Shown here in pieces: positions 25,838-34,736 of a stretch of DNA of 64,000 bases. Within the stretch, counting starts at the first letter, position 1. Every line of letters starts with the position of its first letter. The DNA comes from UBA11591 sp040220895. GTDB taxonomy: Bacteria; Bacteroidota; Bacteroidia; Flavobacteriales_E; Vicingaceae. Both the position numbers and the translations under genes were made by a program. Location of the stretch: contig JAVJVY010000004.1 of assembly GCA_040220895.1 (NCBI GenBank), positions 62,001-126,000 on the forward strand, read 5' to 3'. Below the pieces are notes generated by a model. That model made no database searches. It had not been told where the DNA came from and saw only the letters and a list, made by a program, of their open reading frames with translations.

Positions 25838-26889
25838 AGTTCTGACATCGCCGCCGAAATTCGGTCGGCTACTTTGCTAAAAGTATGTTTTTCGATGATT
25901 TCAGCAGAATTGGAAAGAATCTGATCGCGAAACGAGGTATCGTTCTTTACTCGAACCAAAAGCTCAAACAGGGCTTCGGGAGATGCATCTTTGAGGTAAG
26001 CCACATTATCATCGAAATTCTCATGAAATACCTCCAGGTTATTAACGATGCTCGGGCATCCATAAAACATGGCTTCGAGCACGGGCAGGCCAAAGCCTTC
26101 GTAAAGTGAGGGGTAAATCAATGCCGTGGCATTGGAATACAACCTTGCCAAATCATGATCTGTGACCCCCTCAAGAAAATGAATGTTATCTGCAAATTCA
26201 ATGGGTCTTTTTTTTCCCTTGCTAAAGCTTGCGGAATCCCGGCCAATAACCAGCAAGTTAACCTCGTCCCGAGCATCCATCTGTATGGCAGAAATAACCA
26301 AGTTCAAATTCTTTCGTTCATTGTTTCCGCCAAAGGCCAAAAAATAAGGCTCATATTGGGCAAATTTATTCAAGTCCTGGGGCATAGGTAAATTGGGCAA
26401 TCCGTTTCCAATGGAACTTAATCTAGCGTCAATTGTGGGAAATAAAGAGCGGATTTCTCTTGCTGAAAAATCGCTGACCGTGAGGATTGAACGGCTATTT
26501 TTAAGGATCACAGGTATGGCAATTCTGTACCAAAGCGCAAATACTCGGCTAAACCACTTCGGATTTCTGATAAAAGCAACATCGTGCAGGACCACGGCTT
26601 TATTGGAGTAAAAAAGAGGGGCCATATTGGCTAAATTGATCAATAAGGGACTTCCTTTCTTTTTCAAATAGCGCGGAAGGTCAATTTGTTCCCAAGCAAC
26701 ACCTTGCCATTTTCCAATCACTTGTGCATTCAATTCTTCAGATATTTTCCTGTGAATAATCCCTTCCGGACATAAGAAGACCAGGTCGATGCCTTTTTTA
26801 ACCAATGCCCTGCTTACCTCGATGGCAAAGCGCTGAACCCCCGTGATTGGTTGAGTTAAAAAGCGCGCATTGATGTAAAGAGTTTTCAT
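25828..26889 (-). CDS. GT4-family glycosyltransferase (mannosyltransferase-like)
   Basis: 353 residues. The N-terminus (LYINARFLTQPITGVQRFA) has the Gly-Val-Gln-Arg loop seen in mannosyl/rhamnosyl GT4 enzymes of O-antigen loci. The C-terminal domain has YFLAFGGNNERKNLNL near 175-190 and YPSLYEGFGLPVLEAMFYG near 262-280, with the EX7E motif. It acts in the cytoplasm on lipid-linked glycan. It is the first glycosyltransferase gene of the minus-strand run, 6 bp downstream of the DUF481 gene, and overlaps the methyltransferase gene by 10 bp. Confidence 0.9.
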   Translation of the reverse strand: MKTLYINARFLTQPITGVQRFAIEVSRALVKKGIDLVFLCPEGIIHRKISEELNAQVIGKWQGVAWEQIDLPRYLKKKGSPLLINLANMAPLFYSNKAVVLHDVAFIRNPKWFSRVFALWYRIAIPVILKNSRSILTVSDFSAREIRSLFPTIDARLSSIGNGLPNLPMPQDLNKFAQYEPYFLAFGGNNERKNLNLVISAIQMDARDEVNLLVIGRDSASFSKGKKRPIEFADNIHFLEGVTDHDLARLYSNATALIYPSLYEGFGLPVLEAMFYGCPSIVNNLEVFHENFDDNVAYLKDASPEALFELLVRVKNDTSFRDQILSNSAEIIEKHTFSKVADRISAAMSELCK

Positions 26890-26895
26890 TGAAAG

Positions 26896-27936
26896 CTACA
26901 GCCCAAAAGTATAACTCAGGCTGCTTATAATTCCATAATCGCTATTAGATGTGCTCGATTGTACGGGTTTGCTGTCGAAATTATTATAATACCGCAGTTC
27001 AATAAAGAAATTATTGACCACCTCCATTCGTATCTTAAATTCAATCTCTAAGCGATGGCGGCCAGGCACAGTCAAACTCGGATACCAATTTACATGGGTG
27101 TTAAGGTGAAGTTCGGGGTCTGAGTACTTGAATATCATGGCTTCTGCTCGAATAAGGCCTTCGCCATTATAGGTAGATGGCGATTCTCCCAAGCCTTTCT
27201 CGCGGTTGAATGACATTCCTACGATCGACCTGACCCTGGCGATATTACTATGGATCAAATCATATCCATAGCCCCCTCCAGCACTTGAACGCAATTGAAT
27301 GCCCAGCTCAGTATTTCGCTGAGATGTGCCGAATAAAGTCACGAATTGAGTCGAACTGATCATTCGATTAACATTTATGCCTGCATCTTGTTTTAGGTTA
27401 AAAATGCTGTCAAATTGGATTGACTGGATCGAGCTGAACTCGATCTTTCCATTGTATTTGTCTTCGGTATATGAAATGGTTCCCGATCCATTTGCCTGAA
27501 CGGCATCGCTGGCTTTGGTATAACTCAGGCCCGCGCTGAGGTCACCTGAAAACCTGCTCCAAATCGCTTGCTTCATTTGGATAATGGTTACGACATTCTC
27601 TGTGTAAACAGTAAAAACTCCCATTTCGCCTTTTATTTCTAACGTGTTGGGGCTTTTAGCGCTATCCAGACTGCCGTAAATCCGTGTCTTGTCAATCAGG
27701 TCTATTTGAAAATACTTGTCTGGCGCGTATATGTTACTCACCTGGAACCACTTCACCTTCGCGGTACTCATGGTCGAGGTCTTGAACTGCAAGATGTCAA
27801 GGTCCAACCTTTTGACCTCACCGGTGATATGATCCCCATTTTTAAGGATTAAAATGTCTGTTTTTTGTGCCTGGCAAAAGGTAATGCCCAAAATAAAGAT
27901 CACAACAATTGTATGGAGAATTGCTTTCATAATCAC
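26896..27936 (-). CDS. DUF481 outer-membrane-type protein with N-terminal SH3-like region
   Basis: 346 residues with a signal peptide (cleavage near residue 23, after FCQA). Residues 25-105 form a small beta-rich region built on LKNGDHITGEVKRLD and DLIDKTRIYGSL, resembling tandem Sm/SH3-like repeats found in front of DUF481 domains. The rest (about 125-346) alternates short amphipathic strands and ends in aromatic residues (YTFGL), as expected for a DUF481 beta-barrel in the outer membrane. Function is unknown. It is 6 bp upstream of a glycosyltransferase gene and may be the first gene of the polysaccharide transcript. ATGs at 27936 and 27930 are equivalent starts. Confidence 0.82.
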   Translation of the reverse strand: MIMKAILHTIVVIFILGITFCQAQKTDILILKNGDHITGEVKRLDLDILQFKTSTMSTAKVKWFQVSNIYAPDKYFQIDLIDKTRIYGSLDSAKSPNTLEIKGEMGVFTVYTENVVTIIQMKQAIWSRFSGDLSAGLSYTKASDAVQANGSGTISYTEDKYNGKIEFSSIQSIQFDSIFNLKQDAGINVNRMISSTQFVTLFGTSQRNTELGIQLRSSAGGGYGYDLIHSNIARVRSIVGMSFNREKGLGESPSTYNGEGLIRAEAMIFKYSDPELHLNTHVNWYPSLTVPGRHRLEIEFKIRMEVVNNFFIELRYYNNFDSKPVQSSTSNSDYGIISSLSYTFGL

Positions 27937-28058
27937 AGGACGCTAGCTGCTCGGTGCAATGCGTCGGGAATCAGCCAAATTATCCTTTTCCAAACTGATT
28001 TTCAAGTGAATTATCTATTGCCCCAAGATATAATCCTTAATTTTCGTTGAATTGAGTC

Positions 28059-28592
28059 ATGAAAACCAGGATGGATCAATACAATGAAATTCTTGGCATA
28101 CACCACAATGTGTCAGCCGAAGAATTAAAGGTGTGCTATCGAAAACGAGCCAAGATCCTGCATCCCGATCGAAACCCCGGGCCCGGCTCGCATGAACAGT
28201 TTGTGCTTCTACACGAGGCCTATGAATTTTACAAGGACTTGTTGCTGAGCGAATCAGGAGGAGATCCCACAAGATCTTTTAACACTAAAAAGTATCCGAG
28301 TCACTATTACAACGATAAATGGAATGCGCAGAAAAGGCAAGAGGCCCGGAAAAGAGCCGCCGAAAAGGCCAAAATGAAATACCGGGATTTTGAACGAAAG
28401 GGCTACTATAAAATCTTGAATAAAATGAACGTGGCTCTTGATGTGGCACGCATCATTTTTGCGCTTTTTTTATTTACCGTACTTCCTTATTTTACTTATG
28501 TTCAGGAAGGAATACTTGGCCTTGTTTCGGTTCTTGTTATTCAGGGTATAACCTATCCCTTATGGTCAAGGGCGTTCAAGCGATTTCTCTAA
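28059..28592 (+). CDS. Membrane-anchored J-domain protein
   Basis: 177 residues. An N-terminal J domain (about 5-70) keeps the catalytic HPD motif in KILHPDRNPG near residue 33. A very basic stretch (about 90-120, rich in Lys and Arg) follows, and then two membrane segments near 128-147 and 152-172. It has no zinc or substrate-binding domains of full DnaJ, so it should recruit DnaK to the membrane for a specialised task. ATGs at 28059 and 28071 are both possible. It is divergent from the DUF481 gene and followed by a terminator-like hairpin. Confidence 0.82.
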   Translation: MKTRMDQYNEILGIHHNVSAEELKVCYRKRAKILHPDRNPGPGSHEQFVLLHEAYEFYKDLLLSESGGDPTRSFNTKKYPSHYYNDKWNAQKRQEARKRAAEKAKMKYRDFERKGYYKILNKMNVALDVARIIFALFLFTVLPYFTYVQEGILGLVSVLVIQGITYPLWSRAFKRFL

Positions 28593-28618
28593 AATTTATT
28601 CGGTAATATTGCCTGGCT

Positions 28619-28649
28619 CCTGTCTGTAAAAGACAAGGCTTCTTTTTTT
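28619..28649 (+). terminator. Candidate intrinsic terminator after the J-domain gene
   Basis: An inverted repeat (TGTCT at 28621-28625 pairing with AGACA at 28631-28635, extended by CC/GG with one bulge) is followed by a T-rich run to 28649. It lies 27 bp after the stop at 28592. The stem is short, so the call is modest. Confidence 0.5.
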
Positions 28650-28656
28650 ATATTTG
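28649..28656 (+). promoter_or_regulatory. Candidate -7 element of the NUMOD4/HNH-like gene
   Basis: TATATTTG matches TAnnTTTG exactly and lies 23 bp before the ATG at 28680, directly after the terminator-like hairpin. A -33 TTTG is not evident because that position falls in the hairpin. Confidence 0.35.
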
Positions 28657-28679
28657 TTTCACACTCTTATTCTATAGCC

Positions 28680-29255
28680 ATGAATAGCTCCTTTAGTGAC
28701 GAGGTGTGGAAGGAAATTGACTTAATTCCACCCGGAATACGCCTCAAATATGCCGTTTCAAATTACGGTAGGGTCAAAAGTTTTAAAACCGACATTTCCG
28801 AGGGAAACATCCTTAAAGGTGGATTGATCGGGGGTTACCCTATTTTGAAGGTCCGGCCAAAAGGTAAGGACAAGACTTTTTATGTACACCGTTTGGTTGC
28901 CCACTATTTCTTAACCGTGAAAAGAGAAGATGATGTTTTTGTACTTCACTTGGATTACAATAAAGTCAACAACCATGTTAGCAACTTGAAATGGGCCACT
29001 AAACGAGAAATGGAACTTCACCAGCAGGGTAGCCCATACGTAAAAAAGGCTCGGGAACTACGCCTTTTACGTAAACCTCAAAAGGGACATAAACTGACGT
29101 CGACTCAAGTTCTTCATTTAAAGAAAAAGATATTTGATCCAAACAGAAAGACGCGCCTTAAAATTCTTGCCAAACAATTTGGAATCAGCGAAATGCAGCT
29201 TTACAGGATCAAATCAGGGGAAAACTGGTCACACGTTAAGCTCGAGGATAATTAA
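28680..29255 (+). CDS. NUMOD4/HNH-like DNA-binding protein (free-standing homing-endonuclease relative)
   Basis: 191 residues. Residues 9-60 match the NUMOD4 pattern (EVWKEI near 9, YAVSNYGRVKSF near 27-38, LKGGLIGGYPILKV near 47). They are followed by an HNH_3-like segment: VHRLVAHYF near 66-74 and LHLDYNKVNNHVSNLKWAT near 85-103, where the His and Asn positions expected for catalysis appear to be present although the usual NHxDGN is changed to LHLDYN. The basic C-terminal part (about 135-185) ends in a helix-turn-helix-like LAKQFGISEMQLYRIKSG. It stands alone, not inside an intron or phage. It may be a domesticated endonuclease acting as a regulator; activity cannot be judged from sequence. 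Confidence 0.75.
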   Translation: MNSSFSDEVWKEIDLIPPGIRLKYAVSNYGRVKSFKTDISEGNILKGGLIGGYPILKVRPKGKDKTFYVHRLVAHYFLTVKREDDVFVLHLDYNKVNNHVSNLKWATKREMELHQQGSPYVKKARELRLLRKPQKGHKLTSTQVLHLKKKIFDPNRKTRLKILAKQFGISEMQLYRIKSGENWSHVKLEDN

Positions 29256-29309
29256 TTCCTGATTAAACTTCTTTTTGTTTCTTTACGGTGAATCCCATAC
29301 TCGCCGTTC

Positions 29310-31436
29310 ATGAAAATCAGCCTCTTAACCCTTCTTTTTTCAATTCTGCTACTGGCCTGCCAACATGCGGGATCAGACATGAAAATTCAATACCCCGATT
29401 CCCATAAAATAGATCAGGCCGACGGCTATTTCGGTAAAGTAATAAACGATCCCTATCGCTGGCTGGAAAACGATACTTCTGCCCAGACCGCCGATTGGGT
29501 TAGAAGGCAGAACATTCTTACCGATAGCATTCTGGGAAATATCCCAGAAAGAACCGCCCTAAGAGCCAGGCTCGAGGAATTGGTCGATTACGAGCGCTAT
29601 AGCGCTCCGATACGCGCCGGAGAATATGTCTTTTTTTACAAAAACAACGGCCTGCAAAATCAAAGTGTCATTTATCGAAAGCACGTAGAAAGTGGCGTTG
29701 AAACGGTCTTTCTTGATCCAAATGAATTAGATGGCCAAGGAACTACCAGCGTAGGGATTGCCGGTATTTCCAAAGACGACCAATTCGTCACACTTTCTTA
29801 TTCCAAAGGAGGCTCAGACTGGCAGGAATTCGTTGTGTTTGATATCGCCTCGGCCAGTCCAATGAGTGATTCTTTGCAATGGGTAAAATTCTCGGGGGCC
29901 GATTGGCATGGTCATGGGTTCTATTACAGCCGCTTCCCTGAGCCTGTAAAGGGTGCCGACTATTCTGCTTCTAATTCCAATCAAAGCGTTTATTACCACG
30001 AACTCGGGACTGATCAGTCGTCAGATCGCCTGGTATTTGAAGATAAAGAACATCCCAACCGATACAATTCCGTGGATGTCACAGAGGATGAAAATTACCT
30101 GATCCTGTATATTGCTGATGGTACTGACGGTTATGAATGTCATTATAAGAAATTACCCGAAAATGGTCAGGGCTTTACGCCGCTGTTTACTGGCTTTGAT
30201 CATAAATCAAGCGTGGTAGATCACATTGCTGGCCGATTTTTAGTCAGAACTGATATCGGCGCGCCTAATTATCGACTTGTATCCGTCGACCCCGAAAGCC
30301 CCGAGCAGGGCAATTGGCAAGACCTGATTCCGGAAGAGCAATTCCCATTACAAAGCGTAAGAAGTGCCGGGGGATATTTATTTGCTTCCTACCTGAAGAA
30401 AGCCACTTCCCATATAACGAGGTTTGATCAGGGTGGAAAAAATGCCCAGGAAATAAGCCTGCCCGGGCCGGGAAGTGCCGGGGGGTTTAGCGGTAAAAAA
30501 GAAGACTCCATCCTTTTCTGGTCATTTTCTTCATTTACTTATCCGGGAATTATATACAAATATAACGTGGCGTCCAACACTTCGGAGGTCTACTTCAGTC
30601 CAAAGCTCTCCTTCAATCCAGAGGAATACGAATCAAAACAGGTGACTTATCCCTCTAAAGATGGTGAGATTGTTTCAATGTTCATCGTGCATAAAAGGGG
30701 TATAAAAATGGATGGCAAAAACCCACTTCTGCTCTACGGTTACGGTGGGTTCAATATTAGCATAACCCCCAGATTCAGCACCTACATCATTCCTTGGCTT
30801 GAAAATGGAGGAATTTACGCCGTTCCTAATCTAAGGGGAGGAGGTGAATACGGCGAAACTTGGCACAAGGCGGGTATGCTGCTAAATAAGCAAAACGTTT
30901 TTAATGATTTCATAAGTGCGGCTGAATACCTGATCGACAATAACTATACGTCTTCAGAAAAACTGGTGATCTCTGGCAGGTCTAATGGAGGCCTTCTGGT
31001 CGGTGCGGTTATGACACAGCGTCCGGACCTAATGAAGGTGGCCTTGCCGGGAGTCGGTGTGCTTGATATGCTGCGCTATCACAAATTCACGGTTGGTCAC
31101 GGTTGGATCCCTGAATATGGAAGTAGTGAGGATCCGGAAGATTTCAAAAACCTATTGTCTTATTCCCCCCTGCACAATTTGAAAAAAGGGGTCCGCTATC
31201 CTGCAACGCTCATTTACACAGGCGATCATGACGATCGAGTAGTGCCTGCTCATTCGTTCAAGTTCGCCGCAACGCTTCAAGAGTGCACCGGCGGTGAGCT
31301 GCCATGCCTGATTCGAATTGAAACCGATGCCGGTCACGGCAGCGGCAAGCCAATTGCCAAATTACTCGATGAAGAAGCCGATAAACTTGCCTTTTCCTTT
31401 TATCACACGGGCTTAACGTTGATCAAGAAAAATTAA
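29310..31436 (+). CDS. Prolyl oligopeptidase family serine peptidase (S9A), lipoprotein
   Basis: 708 residues with a lipoprotein signal (LLLACQH, Cys at 17), so it is exported and lipidated. A seven-bladed propeller (about 80-420) precedes the alpha/beta hydrolase domain. The nucleophile is Ser in SGRSNGGLLVG near 558, the Asp is in DHDDRVVP near 640 and the His is in DAGHGSGKP near 675. Family enzymes cleave short peptides after proline. Length and domain order are those of typical S9A enzymes. The stop overlaps the converging recO stop by 4 bp. Confidence 0.95.
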   Translation: MKISLLTLLFSILLLACQHAGSDMKIQYPDSHKIDQADGYFGKVINDPYRWLENDTSAQTADWVRRQNILTDSILGNIPERTALRARLEELVDYERYSAPIRAGEYVFFYKNNGLQNQSVIYRKHVESGVETVFLDPNELDGQGTTSVGIAGISKDDQFVTLSYSKGGSDWQEFVVFDIASASPMSDSLQWVKFSGADWHGHGFYYSRFPEPVKGADYSASNSNQSVYYHELGTDQSSDRLVFEDKEHPNRYNSVDVTEDENYLILYIADGTDGYECHYKKLPENGQGFTPLFTGFDHKSSVVDHIAGRFLVRTDIGAPNYRLVSVDPESPEQGNWQDLIPEEQFPLQSVRSAGGYLFASYLKKATSHITRFDQGGKNAQEISLPGPGSAGGFSGKKEDSILFWSFSSFTYPGIIYKYNVASNTSEVYFSPKLSFNPEEYESKQVTYPSKDGEIVSMFIVHKRGIKMDGKNPLLLYGYGGFNISITPRFSTYIIPWLENGGIYAVPNLRGGGEYGETWHKAGMLLNKQNVFNDFISAAEYLIDNNYTSSEKLVISGRSNGGLLVGAVMTQRPDLMKVALPGVGVLDMLRYHKFTVGHGWIPEYGSSEDPEDFKNLLSYSPLHNLKKGVRYPATLIYTGDHDDRVVPAHSFKFAATLQECTGGELPCLIRIETDAGHGSGKPIAKLLDEEADKLAFSFYHTGLTLIKKN

Positions 31437-32140
31437 CGCATGATGGTCTCGAGTACCTCCCTCGATTTCAGCTCATGAAATCCCGCGATGTGTATTCTAA
31501 AATAATCGAGAAGGGCCGTGAGCAGTCGGCGTCGCTGCGAGTTGTTTCGCTCTTCGGCTAATGACCAATTCGATGACTCATTGAGCATCTCGCTGAAAAT
31601 CCGAGATTCATCTCCTTCAAGAAAGTGATTGTGTAGCGGCTGGTCTGTAGAAAAATGTCCCTCGATAAGGTCGAAATAGGGCGTCTCTGACGAATAGTCC
31701 CCCCTTGGAGAAAATCCCAATTTGCGTGAGAGGCCGATCATCAGTTGCAAGTGGAAATCATGGTTTTCGCCCGATTTATCAAATTCCACCAAGGCCGATT
31801 CAACGAAGTCAAACAGTTCCGGGTCTTCCTGGTAATCGGCCAGACACTTTAACAATACCTCATTGGTAAACATCAGAATGGCCGATTTATGAAAGTCTTC
31901 TAGAACCGAAACAAAAGGGCTTGAATTGTAAACTTCGGTTACATATGGCAGCTTGCCTTTTCCCGATTTAGCAACGATGTCAAGAATTGACAGCGCATGC
32001 ATTGGCGTCCGCCCCTTTCCCTTGAGGTGTTGAGAGCCTAAAAAGAAACTCTTATTTCCTTCTTCTCTGCTGTAAGTTTGAATGATAAGGCTTCGATCGC
32101 TGTATTTAATTTTGCGAAGAAGGATGGTTCTGTAGCGCAT
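31433..32140 (-). CDS. recO: DNA repair protein RecO
   Basis: 235 residues. The N-terminal OB-fold begins RYRTILLRKIKYSDRSLII and SREEGNKSFFLGS, the usual RecO start, and a helical C-terminal domain follows. RecO loads RecA onto SSB-coated single strands with RecR in recombinational repair. Zinc-binding cysteines present in many RecO proteins are not seen, as in other Bacteroidota versions. It is 10 bp downstream of the porZ-like gene, a neighbourhood I recall from other Bacteroidota. Confidence 0.88.
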   Translation of the reverse strand: MRYRTILLRKIKYSDRSLIIQTYSREEGNKSFFLGSQHLKGKGRTPMHALSILDIVAKSGKGKLPYVTEVYNSSPFVSVLEDFHKSAILMFTNEVLLKCLADYQEDPELFDFVESALVEFDKSGENHDFHLQLMIGLSRKLGFSPRGDYSSETPYFDLIEGHFSTDQPLHNHFLEGDESRIFSEMLNESSNWSLAEERNNSQRRRLLTALLDYFRIHIAGFHELKSREVLETIMR

Positions 32141-32150
32141 AAGTCACGGA

Positions 32151-34487
32151 CTAATTTGCCAGGTACAAAAATTTCACCGCTTGATGAAACTCACCGCTAA
32201 GATCATTGGCAAAAACCAAATAAACTCCGTTTGAGGCCTTTCTCCCGCTTATGCTGTTTCCGTTCCAAACTGCCTGGCCCCCGTTGGCTGTTGTTTCAAA
32301 AACTAAGTTCCCGCCAATGTCGGTGATCTTGACATTGGCATTTTGAGCAAGTCCTTTTATTGCTACCACCCCAGAATACCCTTGAGGAACAGGATTTGGG
32401 TAGACCTGTACGTCCTTAAAATCGTCTCCACCCTCTGTTGCGCTCCCCTTGTATGAGATCAGGCCGGCATCCGTGCTAAAAAATACTTCACCGTTTGTGT
32501 TGTTGATCTCAATGTCGCTGATATTATCTGAAAATAACGGGCTGTTCTGAAATGTGAAATGATTGATCTGCGTTGCGCCGTCTTCTGACATAAGGTATGC
32601 TCCTGAATTACCCGTCCCAATCCATTTTCTGTTGGCCCCATCTACGGCAATGCTCCGAATGTTTTCTGTTTCGAGCAAAATCTGAGTTTGCCCGTCCTGT
32701 TGAACAAAAATGCGCTGGAAATCATTGGTTGATTCGAACACCGAAGAAGGGTTGTAATAGACGGCCGGGCCCTCATTGGTTCCGATCCAGATAGCTCCGC
32801 TTCGGTCTTGAGCTATACAATTTATGCGGTCTCCGGGTATATCACCTGATCCTTCCTGCCCGGTTAGTGCCATTAAGCGGTCGTCGGCCAGGAATTCTGG
32901 TGTTCCGGCATCATCGAAAATAATAATCTCTTTGTTGCGATTCAGCAATATCCACTTATACCCATTTTCCGCAACAAGAACTTCTCCTACAATGGTAAAG
33001 CTATTAACGTAGGCGCTTAAATTGTATGTATACCAATCTCCATCAACCGTTTTTACCGAAAGTGCGTTTGGAACTTCTGAGTTGGTTATCCATAAATTTC
33101 CTTCATCGTCAAAGTCCAGCCCCCCTATTCTTGTCTGGTCCATGTTTCCTGCGTCCACGGCCGAAAGCGTGTGGCCCAGGGTCGACTTGTTTGTGTGATC
33201 GTAAATCACTGTGGGAACTCCGTCCTTTAACTCCAACAACCCCCGATCCCACGAACCGCTGAAGACCTGGGTGGGATCAAAAGGGTTGATCTTGATCTTT
33301 ACAAACCCATAGGACCCAGATAACAAGGCGTAGTTGGATTGATTAAACCCGCTCCAGGAAAGTGCACTGTATTGATTAAAGTCGGGCGGGTTTGTGGAAG
33401 ACCTGAAATCAGGATCAAGCAAGCCCGCGCTTGCCCATAAAATGCCTTCGTTAATTGATATATTATTTAAGCTAATGGCATTCGGTCCATTGGGTGTGAG
33501 TAATTCTGTTCCACCCCAGCTGTAAAAGCGTCCGAATCCATTGATCTGATCGGCTACCCAATAGCTGAATCCATCAAATGCCGTCTGGGCCGGTTGCATG
33601 CTCCTGCCGCCGTCGTATTCGTACAACAGGGTGATTTGATCAAAGGCCTCGTCCAACACCTGAACGCTGTAATACCTGCTTACAATTAGCTGCTTGCCAT
33701 CGCGAACCCAATCGTTAATTCCGGAAGATCCCAGCTGGCTGATTATTCCAAAAGTACTGCCCTGTTTACCATAAACGATGTTGGAATCAAAAACAGGGGT
33801 GGCCATCAAATACATTTCGTAGCCGGCAAAGGAATCAACCAGCAGAAATTCATTTGCGGGAAGATTGGTGTCCCGAATCCACGAATTGAAATCGGAAAGA
33901 TTGTTGTCCAGGTTTCCTCTGTATATGCCGTTTTCTGCTGCCACCACCAATGTGTTTTCCCCGATTGAAACGAATACATCGTTGATTTTCAGTGGCTTGC
34001 TGTCTTTAGCAATGAAATATGTGTCCTTAATTTCTTTCCTTCTCAAGTCGAGCACAACGATGCCAAACCCGCACGATAAGTAAGCGATCGCACCTTCAAA
34101 GCGTATATTATATATGCCTTTATCTCCTATGATGTTGGCGTCTTTAATAAAAGCAATATTGGTGATCCTGCCACCTTCAACAATGTCAAGGTTTCCGTTC
34201 CGGTAAGCGACCACCAGCGAATTGGTAAGCTTGTTGAGCTTGAGTAATTCAATGCCAACATCGCTCAATCCCGTAATGGTGGTGTACCTTTTAAGTTCTT
34301 TTGAATTGGTGTTGTAGGCTAAAAAGGCCGCCTCGCTGCCACAATAAACCATTCCGTTTCCGGCACTGATCGAATTGGCCTTGGAATATGGCACATGCTC
34401 CCTCCACTGACCTATACCCAGTTCCGCGTTCTGGCAAATGGCCGCAAGGTGCAATAAAAGAATTCCTAAAAATAGGGTGATGCGCAT
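32151..34487 (-). CDS. porZ: PorZ-like type IX secretion protein (beta-propeller with C-terminal sorting-type domain)
   Basis: 778 residues with a signal peptide (cleavage near 18, AAICQ). The motif IGQWREHVPYSKANSI near 25-40 marks the start of propeller repeats, with two-component-regulator-type blades such as ITGLSDVGI, DRSGAIWIGTNEG and DGANRKWIGTGNSG. The last 90 residues (from about 690, VQVYPNPVPQGYSG) form an Ig-like type IX C-terminal domain ending SGEFHQAVKFLYL. PorZ is part of the type IX secretion surface complex and in Porphyromonas gingivalis delivers anionic LPS to the sortase PorU. Adjacency to recO agrees with PorZ. A generic T9SS-exported propeller protein is the alternative. 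Confidence 0.75.
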   Translation of the reverse strand: MRITLFLGILLLHLAAICQNAELGIGQWREHVPYSKANSISAGNGMVYCGSEAAFLAYNTNSKELKRYTTITGLSDVGIELLKLNKLTNSLVVAYRNGNLDIVEGGRITNIAFIKDANIIGDKGIYNIRFEGAIAYLSCGFGIVVLDLRRKEIKDTYFIAKDSKPLKINDVFVSIGENTLVVAAENGIYRGNLDNNLSDFNSWIRDTNLPANEFLLVDSFAGYEMYLMATPVFDSNIVYGKQGSTFGIISQLGSSGINDWVRDGKQLIVSRYYSVQVLDEAFDQITLLYEYDGGRSMQPAQTAFDGFSYWVADQINGFGRFYSWGGTELLTPNGPNAISLNNISINEGILWASAGLLDPDFRSSTNPPDFNQYSALSWSGFNQSNYALLSGSYGFVKIKINPFDPTQVFSGSWDRGLLELKDGVPTVIYDHTNKSTLGHTLSAVDAGNMDQTRIGGLDFDDEGNLWITNSEVPNALSVKTVDGDWYTYNLSAYVNSFTIVGEVLVAENGYKWILLNRNKEIIIFDDAGTPEFLADDRLMALTGQEGSGDIPGDRINCIAQDRSGAIWIGTNEGPAVYYNPSSVFESTNDFQRIFVQQDGQTQILLETENIRSIAVDGANRKWIGTGNSGAYLMSEDGATQINHFTFQNSPLFSDNISDIEINNTNGEVFFSTDAGLISYKGSATEGGDDFKDVQVYPNPVPQGYSGVVAIKGLAQNANVKITDIGGNLVFETTANGGQAVWNGNSISGRKASNGVYLVFANDLSGEFHQAVKFLYLAN

Positions 34488-34659
34488 TGTTCTCTGTGGC
34501 TTACTAAGCCTGAAAAGTAAACATCTTCTTTTAAAAATTATTGTGTTTGGGGCTGAAGTCTTGATTTATTGAACAACATCATTTACAATACATGGCGCTT
34601 GATCGTAAAACAACTTCCTGAATGAGCCCGTCTCGAATTAACAAACGTTCTTGATTGAA

Positions 34660-34687
34660 TTGACATTTATAATTAATTCAGTATAAT
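34660..34687 (+). promoter_or_regulatory. Candidate promoter with TTGACA / TATAAT elements
   Basis: TTGACA (34660-34665) and TATAAT (34682-34687) are separated by 16 bp, 49 bp before the TTG start at 34737. This is a perfect pair of proteobacterial sigma-70 hexamers in a lineage that usually uses TTTG / TAnnTTTG. A TTAGTTTG (one mismatch to TAnnTTTG) also lies at 34697-34704. Which one, if any, is used is unknown. Confidence 0.35.
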
Positions 34688-34736
34688 CGTCACTCGTTAG
34701 TTTGAGAATTCCTCAGGCACGTAACATAATAAACCA

